From Streptomyces alboniger (GTDB lineage: Bacteria > Actinomycetota > Actinomycetes > Streptomycetales > Streptomycetaceae), in NCBI RefSeq assembly GCF_008704395.1, contig NZ_CP023695.1, positions 6,076,001 to 6,140,000 of the forward strand: a stretch of 64,000 bases of DNA, written 5' to 3'. Shown here piece after piece: positions 17,447-25,453 of this stretch. Each line of letters begins with the position of its first letter. Positions within the stretch are counted from its first letter, which is position 1. A program made the position numbers and the translations under genes. Below the pieces are notes generated by a model, which had not been told where the DNA came from, did not search any database, and saw nothing but the letters and a program-made list of their open reading frames with translations.

Positions 17447-18781
17447 TCAGACGCGGGAGGTGGGGAGCAGCGGCAGGCTGCTGAGGTGGGGCAGGGAGCT
17501 GTTGACCTCGCTGATCCGCCCGGTGCCTGGCGCTATCCGGAGGTCCCAGCGGGCAGCCAGGGAGGCGAGGACCACCGTCATGGTGGTCAAGGCAAGATGT
17601 TCCCCGATGCACCGGTGCGGTCCGGTACCGAAGGGGAAGTAGGCGCCACGCGGGCGGTCGGTCCCGTCGTCGGGACCCGCCCGGTCCGGGTCGAAGACGC
17701 TCGGGGCCTCGTAGAGGTCTGCGGCCCTGTGCACGGCGCGCGGGCTGTAGCCGACCTCGGCGCCCTTGGGGATGACGACCCCGGCCAAGGTCACGGCGCG
17801 TTTGGCGCGGCGGGTGGACAGCATCGGGGCATGCAGCCGAAGCGTCTCGTCAATGACCTTCCGAGTGAACACCAGGTCGGTGAGCCTGTCGTACGTCACC
17901 GGGCCGCCCCCCAGCACGCGGTCGGCCTCGTCCTGGAGACGCCGCTGCACCCGAGGTCGCACGACGGACTCGAACACCGCCCAGCTCAGCGATGTGCTGG
18001 TGGTTTCAAGGGCGGCGAAGAGCAGGATGAGGAATTCGCTGCGGATCTGGACGTCGGTGAGGTGAGCGCCTGTCTCGGGGTGCGTGGAGTCGAGGAGCGC
18101 GCTCAGGACGTCATGGTGTTGCCCCGGGGCGGCACGACGCTCACGGATCAGCTGGTCGACGGTGGCATGGAACCGGTTTACGGCAGCGATGAAGCGCCGG
18201 TTACCGGGGGTGGGGATGGTACCGAGGGCGGCCGGCAGGATGGTCTGGGGGAGAAGCCGCCGGGAGATCGCGTTCATGGTTTCACGCACGTCGCGCACAG
18301 TGGCATGGCTCAGTTCGGTGCTGAACAGACAGCGCAGAACCGCCGCCGCGACCAGGTCGGAAATCTCCTCGTCGGCGGCCACTGCCCGGCCGGCCTGCCA
18401 GCCGCCGACGCGCGCTTCGGTCTCGTCGGCGATGACTTCGGTGTAGGTACGGACGCTACGACGGCTGAAGGGGGGCTTCAGGGTACGCCGCTGGTGCTGG
18501 TGCAGCGGGCCGCTGGCCGCGATGAGCGGATTGCCGAAGTTGCCGGCCAGCGCTTCGAAGAAGCGGCCGCGTTCGAAGGTGTCGGTGTCCACCTGGATGC
18601 GGTGGACCAGGGCCGGTTCGTTGGCCAGGAACAGGTTGACCGGCCCGAACCCGACTCGGACCAGCGGGTCGGCGGTCCGAGTCGCTTCGAAGAACGACAG
18701 GGGTCTGTGCAGCAGGGCGGGGCCGTGGCCGAGGAGGGGGACCCGACCGGGGGCAGGTGGGCAGTACGCGGGGATGGGCAT
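17447..18781 (-). CDS. Cytochrome P450
   Basis: This 444-residue P450 has the haem-binding motif FPFGTGPHRCIG with the axial C391, the ExxR pair in the K-helix (DETLR), and an I-helix LLFAALETTS in which the usual AGxDTT is changed to AALETT. The start at 18781 follows AGGAG; an in-frame extension upstream lacks a ribosome binding site and overlaps the spacer. It is the last gene of the ten-gene operon, 175 bp after the methyltransferase gene. It is presumably a tailoring monooxygenase. The class (PxPG near the N-terminus, acidic ExxR region) resembles CYP102/CYP110-like bacterial P450s more than classical macrolide hydroxylases, so the substrate may be fatty or aromatic. Confidence 0.9.
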   Translation of the reverse strand: MPIPAYCPPAPGRVPLLGHGPALLHRPLSFFEATRTADPLVRVGFGPVNLFLANEPALVHRIQVDTDTFERGRFFEALAGNFGNPLIAASGPLHQHQRRTLKPPFSRRSVRTYTEVIADETEARVGGWQAGRAVAADEEISDLVAAAVLRCLFSTELSHATVRDVRETMNAISRRLLPQTILPAALGTIPTPGNRRFIAAVNRFHATVDQLIRERRAAPGQHHDVLSALLDSTHPETGAHLTDVQIRSEFLILLFAALETTSTSLSWAVFESVVRPRVQRRLQDEADRVLGGGPVTYDRLTDLVFTRKVIDETLRLHAPMLSTRRAKRAVTLAGVVIPKGAEVGYSPRAVHRAADLYEAPSVFDPDRAGPDDGTDRPRGAYFPFGTGPHRCIGEHLALTTMTVVLASLAARWDLRIAPGTGRISEVNSSLPHLSSLPLLPTSRV

Positions 18782-18956
18782 CGGCGAGCTCCTGAATCGA
18801 TCGAGTGGCCAGGGCGGTTGAGCGGGAGGGAGGAGAGAGCGATCCGAGGTTGGCGGTTCAGCGGTCGCGGGGCCCGGGGCTCTCGCCCCGGGCCAGGAGC
18901 CGTCCGTCACCCGTCACCAGCCGGAGCCGGCTGACGGATCACGGGCAAAGCGGAAC

Positions 18957-19811
18957 TCAGTCCTCGGCCGGCGGGACCAAGCCCACGGCCACAGTGTTGC
19001 CCTCGCTGATGTAACCGTGCGGGTGGCTCAGGGGGTGGTGCGCACTGTCCGGGTCCAGGAAGGGCTGCCAGTCTCCCTGGAGCCCCATGTCGATGGCCTG
19101 CTGGGCGATGCGGGCGCAGGCAAGCGCGTAGAACCGCTGGGCAGCGGGCCGCAGCGGCGCATGGTGTTCGATCAGCATCGTCTTCTGCCGTACCGAAACC
19201 AGGCCGGCCTTGTCGAGCCAGCGGTGCAGATCACGAGTGCGCAGCAGCTGGCGGGCGTAGCCAGGCTTGCTGGACGCGTGCCGGAAGAAGTCCGTGAACA
19301 AGAAGGGGTCCGCGGGGCGCGCGGTGATCAGGGAGGCATCGAGATCCTTGATCGCCACAACCCCTCCCGGCCGGACCACGCGGCTGAACTCCGCTAGGAC
19401 CGAGTCGAGTTCATCGTCATCGAGGTACTGCGTGGTGTTCGCGCACCAGACCGCGTCAAAGGTGTCGTCCTCGTACGGCAGGTTGCGCAGATCCCCCTGC
19501 TGGACATCGAAGGAGCAGCTGGACCGGCTGCGGCGCATGCGCTCGGCGGCGAGCGAGGCGTTCTCCTCGGCGAGGTCGATGGCCGTCACGTGGCCACGGG
19601 AGCCGACCAGCTCGGCCAGCCAGGGCAGGAAGGCGCCGCTGCCGCAGCCGGCGTCCAGCACTCGCCATCCGGCTCGGATACCGGCTTGCTCCAGTGCCGC
19701 CCGGTACTGGACCTCGCAGGCCTTGAAGTGGGCTTCAACGATCTCCTCGTGAGTGAAACCCAGACCAGTCGATGCGGCGTACCCCCACGAGGCATGGTCT
19801 TTCGTCGGCAT
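18957..19811 (-). CDS. Class I SAM-dependent methyltransferase
   Basis: This 284-residue protein has SAM motif I VLDAGCGSGAFLPWL, the acidic residue after beta-2 (VTAIDLAEEN), motif GDLRNLPYEDDTFDAVWC and the post-motif VVRPGGVVAIKDLD. It belongs to the UbiE/MenG-like branch of small-molecule methyltransferases. The atom methylated (O, N or C) cannot be told from sequence. It starts five bases after the hydrolase gene ends, so it is part of the same operon. Confidence 0.88.
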   Translation of the reverse strand: MPTKDHASWGYAASTGLGFTHEEIVEAHFKACEVQYRAALEQAGIRAGWRVLDAGCGSGAFLPWLAELVGSRGHVTAIDLAEENASLAAERMRRSRSSCSFDVQQGDLRNLPYEDDTFDAVWCANTTQYLDDDELDSVLAEFSRVVRPGGVVAIKDLDASLITARPADPFLFTDFFRHASSKPGYARQLLRTRDLHRWLDKAGLVSVRQKTMLIEHHAPLRPAAQRFYALACARIAQQAIDMGLQGDWQPFLDPDSAHHPLSHPHGYISEGNTVAVGLVPPAED

Positions 19812-19816
19812 GCGCG

Positions 19817-20596
19817 TTACCTCTTCCCGTCCGCTGTCGCGGCGTCGTCGAGCAGGGTGGTGAGCAGGTCCGTGACGTAGTCCGGTGCCTCCAGCGGCTG
19901 GAGGTGCCCGGCACCCGGCACGGTGACGAGCCGCCCTCTCGGCAGAGCGTCGGCCGCGCTCATCGCCTCCTCCAACGCGACGAGTTCGTCCTCCTCACCG
20001 GTGACGACTACGGCAGGCACGTCGGTGCTCCGCAGCACGGGGAGCGAGTCGGGGCGTGCCGCGATGGCACGCTGCGCCCAGGCCACCGCCTCGGGCGCGG
20101 CAGCCTTCGTCATCGTCAGGATCCGGTCGACCAGGTCGGGGCGCCGAGCCCTGGTAGTGGCACCGACGAGGAGCGGTGTAGTGCGAGCCACCACGTGATC
20201 GCGGGTGGCGTCGTCGAGCATCAGATCGGCGAACTTCAGACGTTCAGCGGCTGCTTGGGGGCTGTCGGCACCGGCTCGGGCGGCGAACAGCGCGAGGGCG
20301 CGGACACGGTGGGGATAGCGCCGCAGGAAGGCCATCGCTGCGTAGCCGCCCATGGAACAGCCGACGAGCGTTACCTGGTCGATGCCGCGCTCATCGAGGA
20401 GTACGGCGAGGTCGTCGGCCACGATGTCGAGGGAGGGCTGCGCGGTTCCCAGCGGCACGGTGCCGAATCCGCGCTGGTCGGGCGTGATGACCGTGTGCCC
20501 GCGCGCGCGCAGCGCCGCTGCCTGTTCCTGCCACATGGCAGAGCTCAGCGGCAGGGCGTGCAGCAGGACGACGGGTATGTCTTGGCTCCGCTTCAT
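19817..20596 (-). CDS. Alpha/beta hydrolase
   Basis: This 259-residue hydrolase has nucleophile S81 in GCSMGG, a likely acid in the GEEDELV loop, and catalytic H231 in GAGHLQP. An HG-like oxyanion segment (LLHALPLSSAMW) is near the N-terminus. The overall pattern resembles 3-oxoadipate enol-lactonase (PcaD) and related esterases. ATGA overlap with the upstream LysR-domain gene shows translational coupling. It may hydrolyse a lactone or ester, or release a product. Confidence 0.87.
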   Translation of the reverse strand: MKRSQDIPVVLLHALPLSSAMWQEQAAALRARGHTVITPDQRGFGTVPLGTAQPSLDIVADDLAVLLDERGIDQVTLVGCSMGGYAAMAFLRRYPHRVRALALFAARAGADSPQAAAERLKFADLMLDDATRDHVVARTTPLLVGATTRARRPDLVDRILTMTKAAAPEAVAWAQRAIAARPDSLPVLRSTDVPAVVVTGEEDELVALEEAMSAADALPRGRLVTVPGAGHLQPLEAPDYVTDLLTTLLDDAATADGKR

Positions 20597-21252
20597 CGCC
20601 CGGCCCCCTCGTCGAGCGCACTGCGTTCCGCATCGGCGACAAGGGTGGCTGCCCGCGGGGACAGCGCCACGTCACGCAGCCAGGCGAGCGTCACGGGTGC
20701 GGGCGGCAGGTCGTGGACCGGAACGGCCTTGATGTGGGGTGGCAGGATCGATTCCAGTGACTGGAACGACACATGGACGGCGGTCGTGCGGGCGAGTACC
20801 TCGGTCATCGCCTCCACCGTCGTCATGGGGTGGACGCGGCGGATCACAGTTCCGCCGGGGGTGCGTGGCGGCACCACCTTGTCCCAGACATACGGAGGAA
20901 AGTCCCCCGGGCAGCGGAAGGCGTCGTATTGCGCGGCCTCTTCGACCGACACGGTCTTTCGCTCGGCGAGCGGGTGGTCGGCGGAGACGATCAGGGCCCG
21001 GCCGTCGAAGCTCACGGGCCGGCTGACGGCGATGTCCGGTTCCTGTAGTCCGTATTTGACGATCATGATCTCCAGGGAACGGTCCCGCAGCGGGCCGAAC
21101 GGGTCGGCGACGTCGTACGGGACGAACTCGACCTCCTTCAGCCCATGGCCCGCGGCGGTGATGATGCGGGTAGCCAGGTGCGGCGAGCCGTGGATGCCGA
21201 AACGCAGGGGCCGCGTGGCGTCGGGTGTCGCAGCGGTAAGGGGGGCGGGCAT
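20593..21252 (-). CDS. LysR-type substrate-binding domain protein lacking the DNA-binding domain
   Basis: This 219-residue protein matches the effector-binding half of LysR regulators: RFGIHGSPHLATRIITAAG at the start, then the DIAVSRPVSFDGRALIVSADHPLA core and the C-terminal PPAPVTLAWLRD. The winged-helix domain of about 65 residues that should precede it is absent; the gene begins right at the ligand domain behind GAGGAG, two bases after the preceding stop codon. It is embedded in a biosynthetic operon. It could be a ligand-binding auxiliary protein, a dominant partner of a full regulator, or a repurposed enzyme. Confidence 0.8.
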   Translation of the reverse strand: MPAPLTAATPDATRPLRFGIHGSPHLATRIITAAGHGLKEVEFVPYDVADPFGPLRDRSLEIMIVKYGLQEPDIAVSRPVSFDGRALIVSADHPLAERKTVSVEEAAQYDAFRCPGDFPPYVWDKVVPPRTPGGTVIRRVHPMTTVEAMTEVLARTTAVHVSFQSLESILPPHIKAVPVHDLPPAPVTLAWLRDVALSPRAATLVADAERSALDEGAGR

Positions 21253-21254
21253 CT

Positions 21255-22004
21255 TCAGATCTCCTCGGTCAGTCCGGCGTAGGCACGGAGCTCGTGGGGC
21301 CGGTGGGTGTCGGTGTCGACGCGCAGCGCGGCGAACCGCATGGGCAGGCCGGCCAGGCGCGGCACGGAACGCAGGGTCAGCCGGTCGCCCGGCAGGATCA
21401 GCCCGTCCAGCACGGCTTCGGCGAGCAGGTGGTTGACCTGGATGAGTACGTCGGAGACAGTCACCCCCGCGGTGGCGATGTACAGGTCGCGGTAGACCGG
21501 GTGGCGACCGGAGGGCCTGTTGCCGACGGGCACGGGTATCACCACGGTGGTCGGGGCCCAAGCGGGTAACTCCCGCGTGCCGTCGAACGACTTGAGCAAC
21601 CGGCGCAGTGCGGCAGTGGCCTCGTCCGGAGCGGGCCCGATCCAGGCCGTCGACCCGTCGTCGGCGATGTGGTCGAAGGTGAATCTCTCCTTGAGGTTGT
21701 TCGGCCGGCCCGCCAGGAAGAGGGTGCGGGTGAACGAGCGTTGCCACGGACCGGCCCGGCCCGCAGGCACCGAGAGGGCGAAGCGGCAGGTCTCCCGCAC
21801 CCAGTTCGGAAGGGAGAAGCGGCCGACGACCATGACAACGGCAGCGCCGTCGTGCGGGCCGTCCGCGTCCCCGCCTGCGAGGGTGGCCTTGGCCCTTTGA
21901 ACCGCCTCGGAGGTGGACAGGTCGAGGCGCGCGGCCAGCTCGGGCCGCGCTACCCGCAGCCGCTCGGCGGCCACGGTGAGCAAGAGATCAGGGCTGAACG
22001 TCAT
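21255..22004 (-). CDS. Protein of unknown function, possibly DUF6182-like
   Basis: This 249-residue protein has no motif I can assign to an enzyme class. Recognisable stretches include VVMVVGRFSLPNWVRET, RTLFLAGRPNNLKERFTF and HPVYRDLYIATAGVTVSDVL. From memory it resembles an actinomycete-only family called DUF6182, but I cannot verify this. The start overlaps the preceding gene by four bases. Codon 146 is TTA (21567-21569). No transmembrane or signal segment is evident. Confidence 0.65.
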   Translation of the reverse strand: MTFSPDLLLTVAAERLRVARPELAARLDLSTSEAVQRAKATLAGGDADGPHDGAAVVMVVGRFSLPNWVRETCRFALSVPAGRAGPWQRSFTRTLFLAGRPNNLKERFTFDHIADDGSTAWIGPAPDEATAALRRLLKSFDGTRELPAWAPTTVVIPVPVGNRPSGRHPVYRDLYIATAGVTVSDVLIQVNHLLAEAVLDGLILPGDRLTLRSVPRLAGLPMRFAALRVDTDTHRPHELRAYAGLTEEI

Positions 22005-23128
22005 AGGAACACCGTGCTGAGCAGGGCTCGGCCGGGAGCGCGGTGTCCCCGGCCGAGCAGGGACGAGGTGAGTCGGTACGGGTCGATGTGGGTGTGACCG
22101 CGCCGATGCCTGTCCAACAGCCCGAACAGGGCACCTCGGTCGTCCCTTTCCGGCGCTTCGTCCGCCGCGCTCAGCAGCTTCTCGGCGCGGGTCAGGTTCT
22201 TGCGGAGCAGATCGAATCGGAAGGACTCCTGCTGGCCCGGCCCGAGTCCTGCGATGAAGTACAGACGCATACCCAGCCGGAGTGCCGCAGGATCGTGGTC
22301 GTCGCCGACGGAGCGCAGCAGTGCGCTCACCGTGTGGTCGTGCCAGCCGCCCTGTCGGGCAGAGGTGATCTTCCCGTCGATCGGCACCCTGCCTAGGGGG
22401 ATCCGATGCACGATGGTTCCCTTGTGGGTCAGAACCCGTTCCAGGAGCTGATAGTCGGGGTCGAGCTCACGGTCGTAGAGCAGCACGACTTCGTCGTACT
22501 CGGCGGCGAGCGGCAGCAGCTCGCGCAACGCGCACGCGAGGTAGTTGGGGCGCCCGTCAGCAGCGACTATCTGCCGCAGGGGCAGGCCGAATCGGGTGGC
22601 ATCGAGATAGACCGGGCCGCCCAAGTCCCTCTGGTCCAGACCCAGTTCCTCCGCGACCAATTCGTCGATCATCTCTTGGAGACCGAGTCCGGGCGGCTGG
22701 TGTGCCATCAGTCCGGGATCGTGCAGGCCGAGTCGTTCGTAGTGGCCGGCCCACAGGCGCAGGACGCGGGCCCCCGCCGGGTGGACGTAGTCGGTGTGCT
22801 CGACGGCATCGGCGTAAGGGGCCATCTCGGCCGAGGGCATCGCTCCCTCGGCGCGGTAGCGCACGTACAGCTCACCGATGTCCTCCTCCGAGAGGCAGGA
22901 GTAGTCGGTGTCGCCCCGGGTGCGGTCGAGGAACTCCCAGAAGCCCAGGGTCTGTTCGGTCGGATGGTAGGTCGTGTGGCTGTAGCGGTAGGTCACATCG
23001 GCCACCTGAGCCGTGGCACGGTACATCACGTCTGCCCAGAGCAGGCCTTTGAGATGGCTCGGAGTCAACGGCTTGGACGGCGTGACGGTGATCGGCGCCA
23101 GCAGTACTTTCCGGCGGGTGGCGTCCAT
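22001..23128 (-). CDS. Unknown protein with class I aminoacyl-tRNA synthetase-like signatures
   Basis: This 375-residue protein is not a known tRNA synthetase but shows two suggestive motifs. Near residue 20, PLTPSHLKGLLWADV keeps the H-x7-D spacing that follows the HIGH box of MetRS-type enzymes. Near residue 265, DGKITSAR resembles a KMSKS loop. There is no anticodon-binding domain. If real, the fold would activate an amino acid as its adenylate; stand-alone or fused synthetase-like domains are known in natural-product pathways, including hydrazine formation. Start and stop codons overlap both neighbours, so it is a core operon member. The fold assignment is a hypothesis. Confidence 0.55.
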   Translation of the reverse strand: MDATRRKVLLAPITVTPSKPLTPSHLKGLLWADVMYRATAQVADVTYRYSHTTYHPTEQTLGFWEFLDRTRGDTDYSCLSEEDIGELYVRYRAEGAMPSAEMAPYADAVEHTDYVHPAGARVLRLWAGHYERLGLHDPGLMAHQPPGLGLQEMIDELVAEELGLDQRDLGGPVYLDATRFGLPLRQIVAADGRPNYLACALRELLPLAAEYDEVVLLYDRELDPDYQLLERVLTHKGTIVHRIPLGRVPIDGKITSARQGGWHDHTVSALLRSVGDDHDPAALRLGMRLYFIAGLGPGQQESFRFDLLRKNLTRAEKLLSAADEAPERDDRGALFGLLDRHRRGHTHIDPYRLTSSLLGRGHRAPGRALLSTVFL

Positions 23129-24573
23129 CAGCCCTCCGTCCCGGTCGCGATGGCCTCCAGCAGTTCCTGCCGGGTCGGCGGCCGGGGGCCGAGCGGGACA
23201 CCGTCGGCGCGGGCGGCACGCACCCTGTTCTGGAGTGCGGCACTGTCGAGAATCCTCGCGGGGGTGTCGAGGCCCATCAGGACGCGCAGGAGGCCGCGCC
23301 AGACCGTGGCGTCAACTCCGGCGGCTCGGGCCACGTCCGCCATGGAGGGGCGGCCCGGAACCGCGGGCTGCACCGGGGACGGTGCGACTCCCTCGGCGCG
23401 GGCCCGCCACAGCCCGCCGTAGGCCCGGCTGTCGTGGACGGCCTGCTCGTACCACGGGCGATGGACCTCCTCGGCCAGCTGCGCGGCTTTCTCGCTCTGG
23501 TACTCCTCCACCGTCGGGTGGGTATCGAGGAGATCGGCCAGCTGGAAGGCGTGCTGTAGGGAGAGGGACATGCCGCGGCCGAAGAGCGGGTCGGTGACAC
23601 AGGCGGCGTCACCGACGGCGAACAGCCCAGCGATCTGTCGCTGCCCGGGGCGGGCCGTGGACCTCAGGATATTGGGCGGCATGGTGATGGCACGTACGTC
23701 CGCCAGCGGCGTCGCAGTGCCCTCCTCGATCCATGCCGCCACGTAGGGGGACATCCGGGCAGCGGCGGTAAAGGCGGCGGGTTCGCGCAGAATCGTGGTG
23801 GCCGGGTCGGAGGTGAGAGCCCCTACGGCGATGGCGAAGGTGCCGTTGTCGGCAGGGTGCACGACCGCCGCGTAGTGGTCCCAGATGCCTCCCGCCGCGT
23901 TGCCCCGGTTGAGCGGCCCCGGCCAGTCGTCTCCTGGTGAGGTCAGTCGGTAGAACCGGGTGAAGCAGCGTAGTTGTGTGGCGCCGACCAGGTCTTCGCC
24001 GATCGGAACTCTCAATTCCCTGAGCCAGGTCAGGGCCGCTGCTTTCCAGCCGGTGGCATCCACCACGAACTGCGCGGGCACCTGTTCGCCCCGATCCGTC
24101 ACCACACCGGCGACGCGGGACCGGGCCGGGTCCAGGAGCAGCCCCCGCACCGCGGTTCCGTGGTCGAACGTCACCCCGGGAAGGGCACGCACAGCACGGT
24201 AGAGCAGCAATTCGAGGAAGGGGCGTCGGACGGCCAGAGCAACCAACTCGTGGTCGTCCGCCTCCTTGACGAAGGTCTCCGTGGGCGCCGCCCCGGTGAG
24301 GTCGAGAAGCCGTGCGCCTTCCTCTTGGGCGGTCTCCAGCAGGTGCGGGGCCCGTTGGCGCAGCACTCGCACCCCGAGCGACGTGAGGATGTGCGAGTGG
24401 TCGCTCTGCGGGACGGTGGGGCGCAGCCAGAGTTCGGCCGCTTTGCCGACCGGGCCGTCGGGCGGAGGAGCCGAGCGCTCCAGGATCCTTACCGGAAAGC
24501 CTCGTTCAGCAAGTGCCAGAGCCGTGGCGAGACCAGCGATACTCCCGCCCACGACCACAGCCGGCCTGGTCAT
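23128..24573 (-). CDS. FAD-dependent monooxygenase/oxidoreductase
   Basis: This 481-residue flavoprotein has the N-terminal FAD motif VVGGSIAGLATALALAERG and the second FAD motif FAVGDAACVTDPLFGRGMS near residue 315. This pattern is shared by geranylgeranyl reductases, flavin halogenases and aromatic hydroxylases. The halogenase signature WxWxIP is not visible, so halogenation is unlikely. It probably oxidises an aromatic or polyene intermediate in the operon's pathway. It overlaps the methyltransferase gene upstream (ATGA) and the unknown gene downstream. Confidence 0.83.
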   Translation of the reverse strand: MTRPAVVVGGSIAGLATALALAERGFPVRILERSAPPPDGPVGKAAELWLRPTVPQSDHSHILTSLGVRVLRQRAPHLLETAQEEGARLLDLTGAAPTETFVKEADDHELVALAVRRPFLELLLYRAVRALPGVTFDHGTAVRGLLLDPARSRVAGVVTDRGEQVPAQFVVDATGWKAAALTWLRELRVPIGEDLVGATQLRCFTRFYRLTSPGDDWPGPLNRGNAAGGIWDHYAAVVHPADNGTFAIAVGALTSDPATTILREPAAFTAAARMSPYVAAWIEEGTATPLADVRAITMPPNILRSTARPGQRQIAGLFAVGDAACVTDPLFGRGMSLSLQHAFQLADLLDTHPTVEEYQSEKAAQLAEEVHRPWYEQAVHDSRAYGGLWRARAEGVAPSPVQPAVPGRPSMADVARAAGVDATVWRGLLRVLMGLDTPARILDSAALQNRVRAARADGVPLGPRPPTRQELLEAIATGTEG

Positions 24574-25427
24574 CGGCGTGTCCCGTGGACGAAGAAGACC
24601 CGGCGGACATTTTTGACGTCGCGCGGCGGGACCGGGTCCGGCCAGCGGCCGAAGTCCGCACCCGGCTCGCCGGGCTGCTTGGCCTCGACGCTGAATCCGT
24701 AGCGGTCGAAAAGGTCCTCGGGCTCATCAGTGCCGAAGAGCCATGGGCAGCCCCAGTTGGCGAAGACGTCGAGCAGGCCCCGCATGTGCGGCAGGCTCAG
24801 GGCGGCAGCGTTGACCACATCGGCTGCTATACGGCTTCCGGGTGCCGTGATGGCGGCGACCCGCTCCAGCATGCGGTGTGTGTCCGGTTCGGGGATGTAA
24901 TAGAGGAGCCCTTCGAGCAGCCATGTGGAGGGCAGCGTCGGGTCGTATCCGGCGTCGATCAACTGGCTTTCCCAGTCGTCCGCGGTGAGGTCCACGGCCA
25001 CCGTCCGGTGGGCCACGCGCGGGGCGACTCCCTGGAGCCGCCCGCTCTTGAAGTCCAGGACGGCCGGCCGGTCGACCTCGAAATAGCGTATGTGGTCGGG
25101 CCACGATATTCGGTAGGCCCGGGAGTCCATGCCCGAAGGAGCCAGCACGATCTGGCTCATCTGCCGGTCCTGCGCCGCGCCCACGAGGAAGTCGTCGAAG
25201 AACCGGGTGCGGATCGCGTTGTAGTCGGGAGTGCTGGGAAGGGACCGGGGCCGGTCGGGCGGGAAGGTCGCCGTGTGCACCTCGGCGAGCAGCTGCGGGC
25301 CGGCTTCTCCGGCGAGCCTGGCCGCGTAGGGGTCCTCGTACAGGCGGTCCTCGCGCAGGGTCTCGGCGGCGCGCAAGGCGGCGGTGAGTAACGCGGTGCG
25401 CTCCACCGGGTTCAGAAGGTCGGTCAT
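24570..25427 (-). CDS. SAM-dependent methyltransferase, TIGR00027/leucine carboxyl methyltransferase-like
   Basis: This 285-residue protein starts with NPVERTALLTAALRA and contains YEDPYAARLAG, NAIRTRFFDDFL, VLAPSGMDSRAYR (SAM loop) and the TWLLEGLLYYIPE motif typical of the actinobacterial TIGR00027 family, related to Ppm1/LCMT1 enzymes. Related enzymes often methylate carboxylates or hydroxyls of small molecules. It follows the GH3 gene by 26 bp with GAGGAAC upstream of the ATG. Codon 13 is TTA (25389-25391), early enough to give strong bldA control. Confidence 0.87.
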   Translation of the reverse strand: MTDLLNPVERTALLTAALRAAETLREDRLYEDPYAARLAGEAGPQLLAEVHTATFPPDRPRSLPSTPDYNAIRTRFFDDFLVGAAQDRQMSQIVLAPSGMDSRAYRISWPDHIRYFEVDRPAVLDFKSGRLQGVAPRVAHRTVAVDLTADDWESQLIDAGYDPTLPSTWLLEGLLYYIPEPDTHRMLERVAAITAPGSRIAADVVNAAALSLPHMRGLLDVFANWGCPWLFGTDEPEDLFDRYGFSVEAKQPGEPGADFGRWPDPVPPRDVKNVRRVFFVHGTRR

Positions 25428-25453
25428 GGAAGTTCCTCGTTTCTCGGTACGGG

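Noticed and set aside
23128..24573. Flavin-dependent halogenase
   Set aside because: FAD motifs are present but the halogenase WxWxIP motif is not visible, so a general FAD monooxygenase is safer.
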